From the NCBI GenBank assembly GCA_015058875.1, contig SVBN01000011.1, forward strand, positions 1 to 55,197: DNA of 55,197 bases, in the 5' to 3' direction. This document shows, piece by piece, positions 35,828 to 44,050 of this stretch. A model generated the notes under the pieces. It made no database searches and was not told the DNA's origin. It worked only from the letters and a program-made list of their open reading frames with translations. The stretch's first letter is position 1; the number at the start of each line of letters is the position of its first letter. The position numbers and the translations under genes are program-made. The DNA comes from Erysipelotrichaceae bacterium. Its GTDB lineage: Bacteria; Bacillota_I; Bacilli_A; Erysipelotrichales; Erysipelotrichaceae.

Positions 35828-35856
35828 ATGAGACGGAATCCCGTCTCATTTGTTTT
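35828..35856. terminator. bidirectional terminator between convergent genes
   Basis: ATGAGACGG (35828-35836) pairs with CCGTCTCAT (35841-35849). It is flanked by TTTGTTTTC on one strand and TTTTTC on the other, ending both the SpeE-like gene and the divIC operon. It overlaps the divIC stop. Confidence 0.82.
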
Positions 35857-36172
35857 CATTTTCCGGAAGATAGAAGATCTGTTCCCCTTCTTTTGACAGC
35901 ATGTAATTGCCTCTGGCATAGCTCTGGACATAATCCGGATCCGCCAGCTTCTCACGTTCCTTGAGCAGGTAGGCACTTTCATCCTGCACTTCCTGATATT
36001 TCTGCTGTACTTCCACCAGCTGCTTTCTCAATTCAACCGTGGTATAGATTTCACGAGCCACTTCCGCCAGCAGGAATACGGAAGCCGCAATGACGATATA
36101 GCAGATCAGACGCAGAAACGGCGTCATTTTTCTTTTCTTTTTTTTCTTCTGAACTTTCTTTTCTTCAGCCAT
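35846..36172 (-). CDS. divIC: septum formation initiator DivIC/FtsB family
   Basis: This small bitopic division protein (108 residues) has a highly basic cytoplasmic N-terminus (KKVQKKKKKRK), one membrane span (FLRLICYIVIAASVFLLAEVA), then an extracytoplasmic coiled coil (TTVELRKQLVEVQQKYQEVQDE). It ends with the DivIC signature REKLADPDYVQSYARGNYML. It works with FtsL and DivIB at the septum. Eight bases separate it from rqcP in the pth-mfd operon, a common Firmicutes order. Confidence 0.92.
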   Translation of the reverse strand: MAEEKKVQKKKKKRKMTPFLRLICYIVIAASVFLLAEVAREIYTTVELRKQLVEVQQKYQEVQDESAYLLKEREKLADPDYVQSYARGNYMLSKEGEQIFYLPENENK

Positions 36173-36180
36173 TTCCCTTG

Positions 36181-36492
36181 TTACTCCACGTCCTTTTTAT
36201 AGCATGTTTGTTCTTCGTCTTCAAGCAGGGGTGCCTGCTGGATTCTGCTTTCTCCCACTACTTCATACAGATCTGCGGCATCCTTCTTTCGCTTCACATC
36301 TTCCGTGGAAAGCACGCGGATCTTCAGAACCCGGCTGCCGAATGTGATTGTCACAATATCGCCGGTCTTTACTTCCGCGGAAGGCTTGACCACTCTGCCG
36401 TTGATTTCCACACGCTCATTCAGTGCCAGTTCCTTGGAAACGGTCCTGCGCTTCAGAATTCTTGATACTTTCAGATATTTGTCGATTCTCAT
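36181..36492 (-). CDS. rqcP: RNA-binding S4 domain protein RqcP (YabO)
   Basis: The 103-residue protein has an S4 domain from residue 1 (MRIDKYLKVSRILKRRTVSKELALNERVEINGRVVKPSAEVKTGD) and, compared with the 80-90 residue homologues, an extended acidic tail. RqcP binds P-site tRNA on obstructed 50S subunits and helps RqcH add alanine tails in ribosome rescue. It overlaps mfd by 4 bases and lies next to divIC, the conserved neighbourhood that supports the assignment. Confidence 0.9.
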   Translation of the reverse strand: MRIDKYLKVSRILKRRTVSKELALNERVEINGRVVKPSAEVKTGDIVTITFGSRVLKIRVLSTEDVKRKKDAADLYEVVGESRIQQAPLLEDEEQTCYKKDVE

Positions 36493-39400
36493 GACCGCAG
36501 CGCCTCCTTTGCCTTCATAATCATTTCCGTTACCAGATTCAGACTGTTCTTTTCAATCGGTACCGATGCAATAATACTCTGATTTGCGTATTTCAGGGCA
36601 ATATCCTTTGACAGAGCAGAGAATATTTCAAACAGCTTTACGCCGTCAATCCGCTGTGAGAAAGGAACAGAGAATGTCACCTCATGCTTTCCTTTGAATT
36701 CCCGGTAGCTGAGCACATCCGGACTGCTGATCAGAATATCCAGACTGTGCTTGTCAAACAATGCCTGCACTTCCTCCGGCAGTCTTCCGTACTGGTCAAT
36801 GACCTGTTCCTTCAGTTCATTCAGATCATCCAATGTACCTGTCTTATCAATATTCTGATACATGCCGAGCTTATCATAATCATCCGGCGCGAATTTCTCC
36901 GGAATGTAGCTGCTGCGGGCAACGTTCGCATGTTTCAGCTCCGCGGGTTTTTCCTTCACAATGCCTTTCTTCCGCTCGATCGCTTCATTGAGCATCTCGA
37001 TATACATATCAATACCGACGGTATCGATAAATCCGGACTGTTCCGGTCCGAGCAGATCACCGGCACCTCGGATGGTAAGATCCCGCATGGCAATCCTGTA
37101 TCCGCTTCCGAGCTTTGCGAATTCCTTGACTGCCTGAAGGCGTTTGGATGCGACTTCCGACAGCTGACGGCGCGGCGGAACAAGCAGATAGGCATAGGCG
37201 ACCCGGTCGCTTCTGCCGACTCTTCCCTTGATCTGATAAATCTGGGACAGACCGAAATCCTGGGCGTTGTCGATCAGGATTGTATTGGCGTTCGGTATAT
37301 CAATGCCGTTTTCGATGATCGTCGTGCATACCAGCACATTGAGCTCATGATTCTCAAACTGCAGCATCACATCCTCAACCGCTTCCCGGTCCATCTTTCC
37401 GTGCACGATACCGATTCTGGCGTCGGGAATACTTGTCTGCAGCGTTCTTGCGACATTGTAGATCTCGGAAATATTGTTGTAGAGATAGAATACCTGACCG
37501 TTTCTTGCGAGCTCCTTTTCAATCGCATCCGTGATCAGGCCTCTGTTTTTTTCAACGACATATGTCTGCACGTTGTAGCGGTTGTTCGGAGGCGTCTCCA
37601 GCTGGGACAGCTGACGGATGCCGATCAGCGACATCTGCAGGGTTCTGGGAATCGGAGTAGCGCTTAATGTCAGCACATCGATGCTGTTTTTCAGTTCCTT
37701 GATCTTTTCCTTATGTTCCACGCCGAATCTCTGTTCCTCATCGACCACCAGCAGTCCGAGGTCTTTGAAAATGACATCGGAAGAAAGAATGCGGTGGGTT
37801 CCGATCAGAATATCAACGGTTCCGTCCAATGCTCCGCGCAGGGTATTGCGCACGTCCTCCGGCTTTACATACCGGTCCAGAACCCGGACGGTAAACGGAT
37901 AGTTCTTAAACCGTTTTGAGAATGTGCGGAAATGCTGTTCCGCCAGAATTGTTGTCGGACACAGTACGGCTACCTGCTTGTTTTCCGATGCAGCCTTGAA
38001 GGCGGCGCGGATTGCAATCTCGGTCTTTCCGAATCCGACATCCCCGCAGACCAGACGGTCCATCGGCTTGTCGGTTTCCATATCCTTTTTCACATCTTCC
38101 ACGGCCGTCTTCTGATCCGGCGTCAGTTCATACTCAAATTCATTCTCAAATTCTCTCTGGAGCTCGCTGTCCGGTTGGAATGCGTAGCCGATATGTTCTT
38201 CTCTTGCGGCATACAGTTCAACCAGCCGGTCCGCAATATCGGTGATATTTTCTTCCAGACGCTTCTTTGTCTTTTCCCATTCCTTACTGCCGAGCTTGTT
38301 CAGTTTCGGCACAACGCCTTCTCTGGAAACAAACTTGCGGACCAGGCGGAACTGTTCCAGCGGAACCAGAAGCTCCGCATTGCCGCGGTATACAATTCTC
38401 AGAAAATCACGCATGACTCCCTGGACTTCTCTTGTTTCGATTCCGATATACTGGCCGACACCGTGCTGGGCATGCACGATATAATCACCCGGCTCCAGTT
38501 CCTCGTAGCTGTGGATCACTTCGGCACTGCGGAATTTCTTTTCATATCTGCCGGTATGTCTGCGCACTTCAAACAGTTCAGACGAAGTTACCACCGTCAG
38601 ATTGATGGGCGTGCAGCTGAATCCTTCGCTTAACGGATCCACCAGGATATTGAATCCTTCCCGGATTTCTTCATCGGAGAGAATCAGCTGATAGGGGATA
38701 TGATTGTTCACACAGACATCGATCAGCCTGCCTGTTTCCTTTTCATCCAGACAGAACAGAATCCTGCCCCTGTTTCTCAATAATTCCAGACGCAGCTCCA
38801 GTGATTCATTCGGAAGATGCACTTCATAGATATTGGCAATGTTATCCGCAAACGGATCTTCTTTGATTTTCCTGCATTTCGGCGCAATATCGGATAATTC
38901 ATGCCATACAGCGAATCTTGCCGGCATTTTCTTTTCCTGCACCATTTCCTGGATATAGGATGTCGTATCTTCAATCAGATGCTTTGTATAGTCCCGGATC
39001 AGATCTTCATCCGACCAGATGACAAGGGGATGATCCATATAGTCCCATAAGCCGTATGTCTTTTCCACATAGGCCATATAAGGATACAGCCTGGTTTCCC
39101 TGACGCCTGCTTCAATCAGCGACAGATCAGACTCCACGGATGCGGACAGAATCGGATCGTTCTTTTCCTCCAGCATGATCCGGCATTTTTCCATGATCTG
39201 TACGGTTTCTTTTTCACCGAACAGCACTTCGCTTGCCGGAACGATTCTTACCTGATCCGTCTGAACCGATGTCTTCTGATTCAGCACATCAAAGAAACGG
39301 ATGGATTCGATTTCATCGTCAAAGAATTCAATTCTGACCGGCTGCTCATAATTGATGGAATAGATATCCACGATTCCGCCTCTGGCCGCAAAGCTCAGCG

Positions 39401-39911
39401 GCTGGTCAATATGGGCCGTACGGTAATAACCGCCTTTCTGCAGTTTCTGAAGCAGATCATCCATGTTCATCGTGTCCCCGACCCTGAGATTCAGACAGCA
39501 GTCTGAAAACTCCTGTACGGAAGGCAGATGACGCAGAACGCCGGAAGGGCAGGTAATGATGACCTGGTCCGGATTCTTCAGCAGGGATGCCAGTGTTTCC
39601 ACTTTATTGGCTGTCATTTCCGGAGATGCGGCGATCGCTTCGACACGGAGGGATTCATCCGCGCCGAAAAGAGCGCACTCATCCTCTGACAGAAGGGATG
39701 ATACCCTCTCATAAAGACGCTGCGCACTGTAAAGGTTATTTTTGATGACCAGAATAGGTCTCGGATTCTTTCTGTAGGAGACACTGATGATCAGTGCTTC
39801 CTGGATCAGTGAGGAAAGGGGAAGCGTCCCTCTTCCGTGATCCAGTATCTCCACAGCGGGATTCGAAACGAATTCCGGCATCAGTCTGTTCAGAATTCCT
39901 TCTCTGCTCAC
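36489..39911 (-). CDS. mfd: transcription-repair coupling factor Mfd
   Basis: The 1140-residue translocase removes stalled RNA polymerase and recruits UvrA. Order: UvrB-like homology region (about 1-330), the CarD-like RNA polymerase-interaction domain (ELEPGDYIVHAQHGVGQYIG), and helicase motifs with Walker A CGDVGFGKTEIAIRAAF. DEEQRFGVEHKE is the Walker B box, with SATPIPRTLQMSL following and the RecG-like C-half IKGRVGRSDRVAYAYLL. The TRCF C-terminal domain closes it. It overlaps both neighbours by 4 bases (ATGA). Confidence 0.97.
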   Translation of the reverse strand: MSREGILNRLMPEFVSNPAVEILDHGRGTLPLSSLIQEALIISVSYRKNPRPILVIKNNLYSAQRLYERVSSLLSEDECALFGADESLRVEAIAASPEMTANKVETLASLLKNPDQVIITCPSGVLRHLPSVQEFSDCCLNLRVGDTMNMDDLLQKLQKGGYYRTAHIDQPLSFAARGGIVDIYSINYEQPVRIEFFDDEIESIRFFDVLNQKTSVQTDQVRIVPASEVLFGEKETVQIMEKCRIMLEEKNDPILSASVESDLSLIEAGVRETRLYPYMAYVEKTYGLWDYMDHPLVIWSDEDLIRDYTKHLIEDTTSYIQEMVQEKKMPARFAVWHELSDIAPKCRKIKEDPFADNIANIYEVHLPNESLELRLELLRNRGRILFCLDEKETGRLIDVCVNNHIPYQLILSDEEIREGFNILVDPLSEGFSCTPINLTVVTSSELFEVRRHTGRYEKKFRSAEVIHSYEELEPGDYIVHAQHGVGQYIGIETREVQGVMRDFLRIVYRGNAELLVPLEQFRLVRKFVSREGVVPKLNKLGSKEWEKTKKRLEENITDIADRLVELYAAREEHIGYAFQPDSELQREFENEFEYELTPDQKTAVEDVKKDMETDKPMDRLVCGDVGFGKTEIAIRAAFKAASENKQVAVLCPTTILAEQHFRTFSKRFKNYPFTVRVLDRYVKPEDVRNTLRGALDGTVDILIGTHRILSSDVIFKDLGLLVVDEEQRFGVEHKEKIKELKNSIDVLTLSATPIPRTLQMSLIGIRQLSQLETPPNNRYNVQTYVVEKNRGLITDAIEKELARNGQVFYLYNNISEIYNVARTLQTSIPDARIGIVHGKMDREAVEDVMLQFENHELNVLVCTTIIENGIDIPNANTILIDNAQDFGLSQIYQIKGRVGRSDRVAYAYLLVPPRRQLSEVASKRLQAVKEFAKLGSGYRIAMRDLTIRGAGDLLGPEQSGFIDTVGIDMYIEMLNEAIERKKGIVKEKPAELKHANVARSSYIPEKFAPDDYDKLGMYQNIDKTGTLDDLNELKEQVIDQYGRLPEEVQALFDKHSLDILISSPDVLSYREFKGKHEVTFSVPFSQRIDGVKLFEIFSALSKDIALKYANQSIIASVPIEKNSLNLVTEMIMKAKEALRS

Positions 39912-40489
39912 TGTTCCTCTTTTTTCTTTTCTTTCCGGTTATACCGGTTCATCACTGTTTCCATCGGCAGATACGCCCAGGCATATGCCGCATCCGCGGC
40001 TGTCTGCAGAATTTCCTGAAACAGCTCACGTTCCGCTTTTGCGACGGGAGACAGCACATAATCCGGTACATTTCCGCTCTTATCGTGTCCGACGCCGACA
40101 CGGATTCTGGAAATCTGTTCGGTATGCATTGCCTGCAGAATGGACTTCATTCCGTTCTGACCGCCCGAGCTTCCGTTTTTCCGGATTCTCAGGGATCCGA
40201 CCGGCAGATCCATATCATCATGGATGATCAGCACATCCTCCGGGGCAATCTTGTAGAAATCCACTGCCTGTATCACTGCGCTGCCGGAGCGGTTCATAAA
40301 TGTCAGCGGCTTCATCAGAAGCACCGGCTGTCCTTCGATCCTGACCGTTGCCGTCAATGCATTCCATTTTTCCGTTCTGATGTCTGCCCCGCATTTTGCG
40401 GCAAGCAGATCCATTGCCATAAAACCGCTGTTATGTCTTGTGTTCTCGTATTCTTTTCCGGGGTTTCCGAGTCCTGCGATCAGTTTCAT
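39908..40489 (-). CDS. pth: peptidyl-tRNA hydrolase
   Basis: The 193-residue enzyme releases peptides from prematurely dropped peptidyl-tRNA. The conserved N-terminus is LIAGLGNPGKEYENTRHNSG (Asn10 and His20 equivalents), followed by KPLTFMNRSG (third catalytic Asn). DVLIIHDDMDLPVGSLRIRK and SGGQNGMKSI are the other signatures. The C-terminal tail is Lys-rich. ATGA overlaps join it to mfd and to the upstream gene. Confidence 0.97.
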   Translation of the reverse strand: MKLIAGLGNPGKEYENTRHNSGFMAMDLLAAKCGADIRTEKWNALTATVRIEGQPVLLMKPLTFMNRSGSAVIQAVDFYKIAPEDVLIIHDDMDLPVGSLRIRKNGSSGGQNGMKSILQAMHTEQISRIRVGVGHDKSGNVPDYVLSPVAKAERELFQEILQTAADAAYAWAYLPMETVMNRYNRKEKKKEEQ

Positions 40490-41334
40490 TCTGCTTCCCC
40501 GTTTTCTTTTTTCTCTGTCTCTTCCGTTACTTCTTCTTCATTATCCGGATCTGTATCTGCTTCGGATTCCTCTTCTGCAAATTCATCCTCTGTTTCTTCT
40601 TCCTCATCTTCCGGCAGAACAATTCCGACTTCTTTCAGCCATCTCTGACCGAGGTTGGAACTGCTGAAGGATTTCAGCCACGGTACCTGTTCTTCGAACA
40701 GTTCTTCATCATTCTGCTGGAGGGCAATGCCTGCCATCATCGTGGAACTGATATTCTTATAAATACCGATCAGCTGCTTGCTATATCGAAATTCACCGTA
40801 ATCTCCGGAATCCATTTTTTCATACATGGACCGGCCGAGGTCTTCCTGTTTGTAATAGTACTTTTTCAGAGCCTTGCCGAGTTCATGAAACAGATAGGGT
40901 TCAAAGATCTCATCATATTTTGAAATCTCAGCATAATATTCATCCATGAGATCCATGCGCTCCGCATAATACAGTCGGTTCGGTGTCGCCATGCACAGAT
41001 AGAAGAAAGAATCTTCATGTTCGCCGATAGTATTCTTCTTTCCGTTTGTCAGAAGCGGCTGGATATCAAGACTGTGCAGGGTGTCATGAAAAATCTCATC
41101 CTCTCCGTGATATGCGGCTGCCCACATCTGGATGATTTTGTATTTGCATACATATACGGGATCTCTTTCCGATTCTATTACTTCTTTCAGATCACTGAAC
41201 AGCTGTTCCTTGTCATTGAAGTTCTGCAGAACCCTGTTCAGGTCCCTGCTTTTCTGAGCTCTTTTGCCGAGTCCGATGTTGGAGTAAATCATATAGAAGA
41301 TCAGAAATATCAATACGATCATTGGAAGATTCAT
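40486..41334 (-). CDS. membrane-anchored hypothetical protein with acidic tail, first gene of the pth-mfd operon
   Basis: The ATG at 41334, with AAAGGAG upstream, gives 282 residues. One membrane span opens the protein (MNLPMIVLIFLIFYMIYS). A helical, TPR-like cytoplasmic domain follows, with YYAERMDLMDEYYAEI and FHELGKALKKYYYKQEDLG. The last 40 residues are almost only Glu, Asp and Lys. I recognise no family. Its overlap with pth suggests a link to translation or ribosome rescue, but nothing in the sequence proves one. A TG-A-TATACT box (41363-41368 on this strand) is a likely extended -10 promoter. Confidence 0.75.
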   Translation of the reverse strand: MNLPMIVLIFLIFYMIYSNIGLGKRAQKSRDLNRVLQNFNDKEQLFSDLKEVIESERDPVYVCKYKIIQMWAAAYHGEDEIFHDTLHSLDIQPLLTNGKKNTIGEHEDSFFYLCMATPNRLYYAERMDLMDEYYAEISKYDEIFEPYLFHELGKALKKYYYKQEDLGRSMYEKMDSGDYGEFRYSKQLIGIYKNISSTMMAGIALQQNDEELFEEQVPWLKSFSSSNLGQRWLKEVGIVLPEDEEEETEDEFAEEESEADTDPDNEEEVTEETEKKENGEAE

Positions 41335-41403
41335 AATTTGTACGCTCCTTTTTCGTTTCACAAGTATATCACAGCATATGTAAGCCGGATGCATTACACA
41401 TAT

Positions 41404-41444
41404 CCTGTTTTCATGCATTTTCTGCATATTTTTTTCAAAACAGG
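41404..41444. repeat. inverted repeat between the divergent pth-mfd and rpmH promoters
   Basis: CCTGTTTT (41404-41411) and AAAACAGG (41437-41444) enclose an inner TGCATtttctGCA stem. It sits directly before the rpmH -35 box and could be a regulatory structure. Confidence 0.45.
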
Positions 41445-41447
41445 TCG

Positions 41448-41476
41448 TTGACTTTTACATATGCCTTCTGTATTAT
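41448..41476 (+). promoter_or_regulatory. rpmH promoter
   Basis: TTGACT (41448-41453), a 17-base spacer and TATTAT (41471-41476) lie 43 bases before the rpmH start. Confidence 0.8.
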
Positions 41477-41519
41477 ATATTAGCATTTGTTCTTATGTAA
41501 AAAAACGGAGGTGGCATGA

Positions 41520-41654
41520 ATGAAAAGAACATACCAGCCGAGCAAGAGAAAAACTAAAGCGACTCACGGATTCAGAGCCAGAATGGCAACTGTCGGCGGT
41601 CGTAAGGTCTTAGCTAGACGCAGAGCCAAGGGCAGAAAGGTATTATCTGCTTAA
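41520..41654 (+). CDS. rpmH: ribosomal protein L34
   Basis: The 44-residue basic protein reads [20 protein letters not shown] and continues to KGRKVLSA, a complete L34. It follows a GGAGGTGGC ribosome-binding site. It heads the rightward rpmH-rnpA-yidC-khpB group, which points toward oriC. In Bacillus this gene is divergent from dnaA. Confidence 0.98.
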   Translation: MKRTYQPSKRKTKATHGFRARMATVGGRKVLARRRAKGRKVLSA

Positions 41655-41657
41655 GGA

Positions 41658-41680
41658 ACCACCCAAAGGTGGTTTTTTTT
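41658..41680 (+). terminator. hairpin with T8 between rpmH and rnpA
   Basis: ACCACC-caaa-GGTGGT followed by eight Ts acts as an attenuating terminator, as expected where L34 must be made in far greater amount than RnpA. Confidence 0.85.
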
Positions 41681-41704
41681 CGCGGTAATTGTTAAAGTAC
41701 ATAT

Positions 41705-42037
41705 ATGAAAAAGAAGAACAGGGTCCGTAAATCACAGGAATTTCAGAAACTGATCCATGGCGCAAAGAAAAAGGCGAACGGAAGTTTTGTTCTCTACTAC
41801 GCTCCGAAGAAGGAAGAAGAAGCCAGAATCGGCGTTTCCCTTTCCAGAAAAATGGGAAAAGCGGTGGACAGAAATCTGTATAAAAGGCAGATCCGCATGA
41901 TGTGTCAGGAACTGATTGATTTCCGGACATATCCGAATGACTGCATTATTATCGCCAGATTCGGCTATAAGGAACGGTCGTATCTGAACAATAAAAATAG
42001 CTTGGAAAAAATCCTGTTAGACGCTATAATACAGTAG
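41705..42037 (+). CDS. rnpA: ribonuclease P protein component
   Basis: The 110-residue basic protein binds the RNase P RNA for tRNA 5' maturation. It begins KKKNRVRKSQEFQKLIH, has the conserved GVSLSRKMGKAVDRNLYKRQIRM (the RNR motif region) and the C-terminal DCIIIARFGYKE. It has a poor ribosome-binding site and follows the rpmH terminator by 25 bases. Confidence 0.96.
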   Translation: MKKKNRVRKSQEFQKLIHGAKKKANGSFVLYYAPKKEEEARIGVSLSRKMGKAVDRNLYKRQIRMMCQELIDFRTYPNDCIIIARFGYKERSYLNNKNSLEKILLDAIIQ

Positions 42038-42068
42038 CGTTTTTATATTTATATATTAAGGAGAGTCT

Positions 42069-42962
42069 ATGAAGCTCAACACGTCACAAAAAAGACTGCT
42101 GGTAATGGGAGTACTGATCGTATTCACACTCAGCGCTTCCGGCTGCCGTATTCCTACGGATGAGACCGGTGCGATAAAGCAAATCACTTCTTCTACAACC
42201 TTCGGTGAAATTATGAGCACCGAGAGCTGGTTCAGTGCAATCTTCGTATGGCCGCTTTCCCAGCTGCTGAACTGGGTCACACCGAAAATCGGCGTCGGCG
42301 GTGCAATTGCACTTGTCACAGTCTGCGTCAATCTGATCCTGATGGCATTCACGCTGAAATCAACTATTGCCAGCCAGCAGATGCAGCTGATTCAGCCACA
42401 GCTTGAAAAGATCCAGAGAAAATATGAAGGCAGAGATGATGACGCATCCAAGATGCGCATGGCAAATGAAATGAATGCCCTGTACAAGAAATATGATGTG
42501 AATCCGTTCTCCATGATTCTTGTCACATTCCTTCAGTTCCCGATCATCATCGCTATGTACCAGTCCGTACAGCGTTCCGCCGCAATCAAGAACGGAACAT
42601 TCCTCGGTCTCTCCCTGGAACAGACACCTCTGGCAGGCATGAGAAACGGACAGTATCTCTACATTATCATCTGGCTGGTTATGGGTTTATTCCAGTTTGT
42701 ATCAATGATGCTGCCGCAGAAGATGGCAGAAAAGAAAGCAAAGGAAGAAGCTGAAAAGCATCACCGCCGTCCGGAAAAATCCGCTCAGTCTTCTCAGAAT
42801 AAGATGATGCAGATTTACATGATGGGTATGATCATGGTATTCGGTCTGATGTGGCCGACAGCCATGACAGTATACTGGGCAATCAATTCACTCGTTACCA
42901 TCGCTAAGACTTATCTTGTTCAGAAGATGATTGAAAAGAAAAATGAAGGAGCAGCCGCATGA
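42069..42962 (+). CDS. yidC: membrane protein insertase YidC/OxaA
   Basis: The 297-residue insertase is made as a lipoprotein (LSASGC lipobox, residue about 26), typical of Gram-positive YidC. The five-helix core starts with WFSAIFVWPLSQLLNWV. It contains the LQFPIIIAMYQSVQRS region and the C-terminal MTVYWAINSLVTIAKTYLVQKM. The arginine of the hydrophilic groove is probably in helix 1-2. It inserts small membrane proteins with or without Sec. AAGGAG precedes the start, and khpB overlaps by 4. Confidence 0.97.
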   Translation: MKLNTSQKRLLVMGVLIVFTLSASGCRIPTDETGAIKQITSSTTFGEIMSTESWFSAIFVWPLSQLLNWVTPKIGVGGAIALVTVCVNLILMAFTLKSTIASQQMQLIQPQLEKIQRKYEGRDDDASKMRMANEMNALYKKYDVNPFSMILVTFLQFPIIIAMYQSVQRSAAIKNGTFLGLSLEQTPLAGMRNGQYLYIIIWLVMGLFQFVSMMLPQKMAEKKAKEEAEKHHRRPEKSAQSSQNKMMQIYMMGMIMVFGLMWPTAMTVYWAINSLVTIAKTYLVQKMIEKKNEGAAA

Positions 42963-43591
42963 ACAACTATACAGGAAAAACATTGGAAGAACTGCTTGCG
43001 GCCGCAGCAGAAGAAAAAGGTGTTGCTGTTGAAGAACTGACCTATTTTGTCACAGAAGAAAAGAAGGGACTTCTCGGAATCGGATCATCCGTATCCGCGG
43101 ATGTCTACTGCATGGATGATGTCAAGGAATTCCTGTTCGACTATATCGGCAATTTCTTTACCGGAATTGATCAGGATATCGAAGTCGGTATTGAAGAGAA
43201 GGATAACGGATTCATTGTCCGTCTGAATGCAGAAAACAACGCAGTACTGATCGGTAAAATGGGAAAAACACTGGCTTCCCTGAATACAGTTGTCCGCGGT
43301 GCGGTAAACAACGAGTTCAGAAAGAGAATCGATGTCCTGGTTGATGTCAACGATTACAAAGAAGACAGGTATTCCAGACTCCGTTCCATCGCCAGAAAAA
43401 CAGCCAAGCAGGTACAGCGTACACATGTCGATGCCGAACTTGATCCGATGCCGAATGATGAGCGCAAAATCATCCACAAGTATCTGAATAACTGGCACAA
43501 CATCAGAACCGAGAGCGAAGGCGAAGGTTCTGCCCGTCATCTGTGCATCAAATACGTGCCGGATGAAGAAACCGCTGAAGAAGCCGAATAA
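42959..43591 (+). CDS. khpB: RNA-binding protein KhpB (Jag/EloR)
   Basis: The 210-residue protein has an N-terminal Jag-N domain (about 1-50, YTGKTLEELLAAAAEEKGV and KKGLLGIGSS). It is followed by a KH domain (NAVLIGKMGKTLASLNTVVRGAVNNEF) and an R3H domain (RSIARKTAKQVQRTHVDAELDPMPNDERKIIH). With KhpA it binds RNA and coordinates cell elongation. The 4-base overlap with yidC and the neighbourhood are the usual Firmicutes arrangement. Confidence 0.95.
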   Translation: MNNYTGKTLEELLAAAAEEKGVAVEELTYFVTEEKKGLLGIGSSVSADVYCMDDVKEFLFDYIGNFFTGIDQDIEVGIEEKDNGFIVRLNAENNAVLIGKMGKTLASLNTVVRGAVNNEFRKRIDVLVDVNDYKEDRYSRLRSIARKTAKQVQRTHVDAELDPMPNDERKIIHKYLNNWHNIRTESEGEGSARHLCIKYVPDEETAEEAE

Positions 43592-43598
43592 CCAATGA

Positions 43599-43630
43599 AA
43601 ACAGGTGTGAAATTCACATCTGTTTTTTTT
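43599..43630 (+). terminator. terminator after khpB
   Basis: AACAGgTGTGA pairs with TCACAtCTGTT around an AAT loop, followed by TTTTTTTT. It sits immediately left of the first DnaA box. Confidence 0.85.
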
Positions 43631-44050
43631 CCACAATTTTAAACAGTTTCAACATCTTATTTATGTCTTTCCGGAGTCTTTTCCACGCAGTTTTCACAGC
43701 AGATAAAAATATTTTTTCCACAATTGTGGAAAATTGTTAATTTACAGATAAATGCGGTATTTATGCCTTTTTCTGATGTTGATAAAATGTTATCTGTATT
43801 TGTTCTGTTTCTGTTTTTCCACAAAATACGCACTTATTCACAGTGTGGATAATATATCAACATTTTCTCCACATTATATTTTGTTTAAAATTGTGGAAAA
43901 CTTCGAATTTTCCTTTATTTATGTGCTTACATTTTCTGAATGCTTCTGTGGATAAAAAATTTAGCAACAATTTTATTGTGGTAATTTCATGTGCACATGC
44001 TTAAAATTGTAACTGCACAAAAGAATTATCGTCAGAGGTTTTACTGGATT
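43627..44050. other. oriC: DnaA-box cluster and AT-rich unwinding region upstream of dnaA
   Basis: In this 420-base AT-rich stretch I count full or near DnaA boxes (TTWTCCACA or reverse). They lie at 43627-43635, 43714-43722 and 43725-43733 (these two back to back as a palindrome), 43815-43823, 43834-43842 (TTATTCACA), 43844-43852 (TGTGGATAA), 43865-43873, 43892-43900 and 43947-43955 (TGTGGATAA). Much of the remainder is A/T-rich and could be the duplex-unwinding element. No gene is present. Confidence 0.9.
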
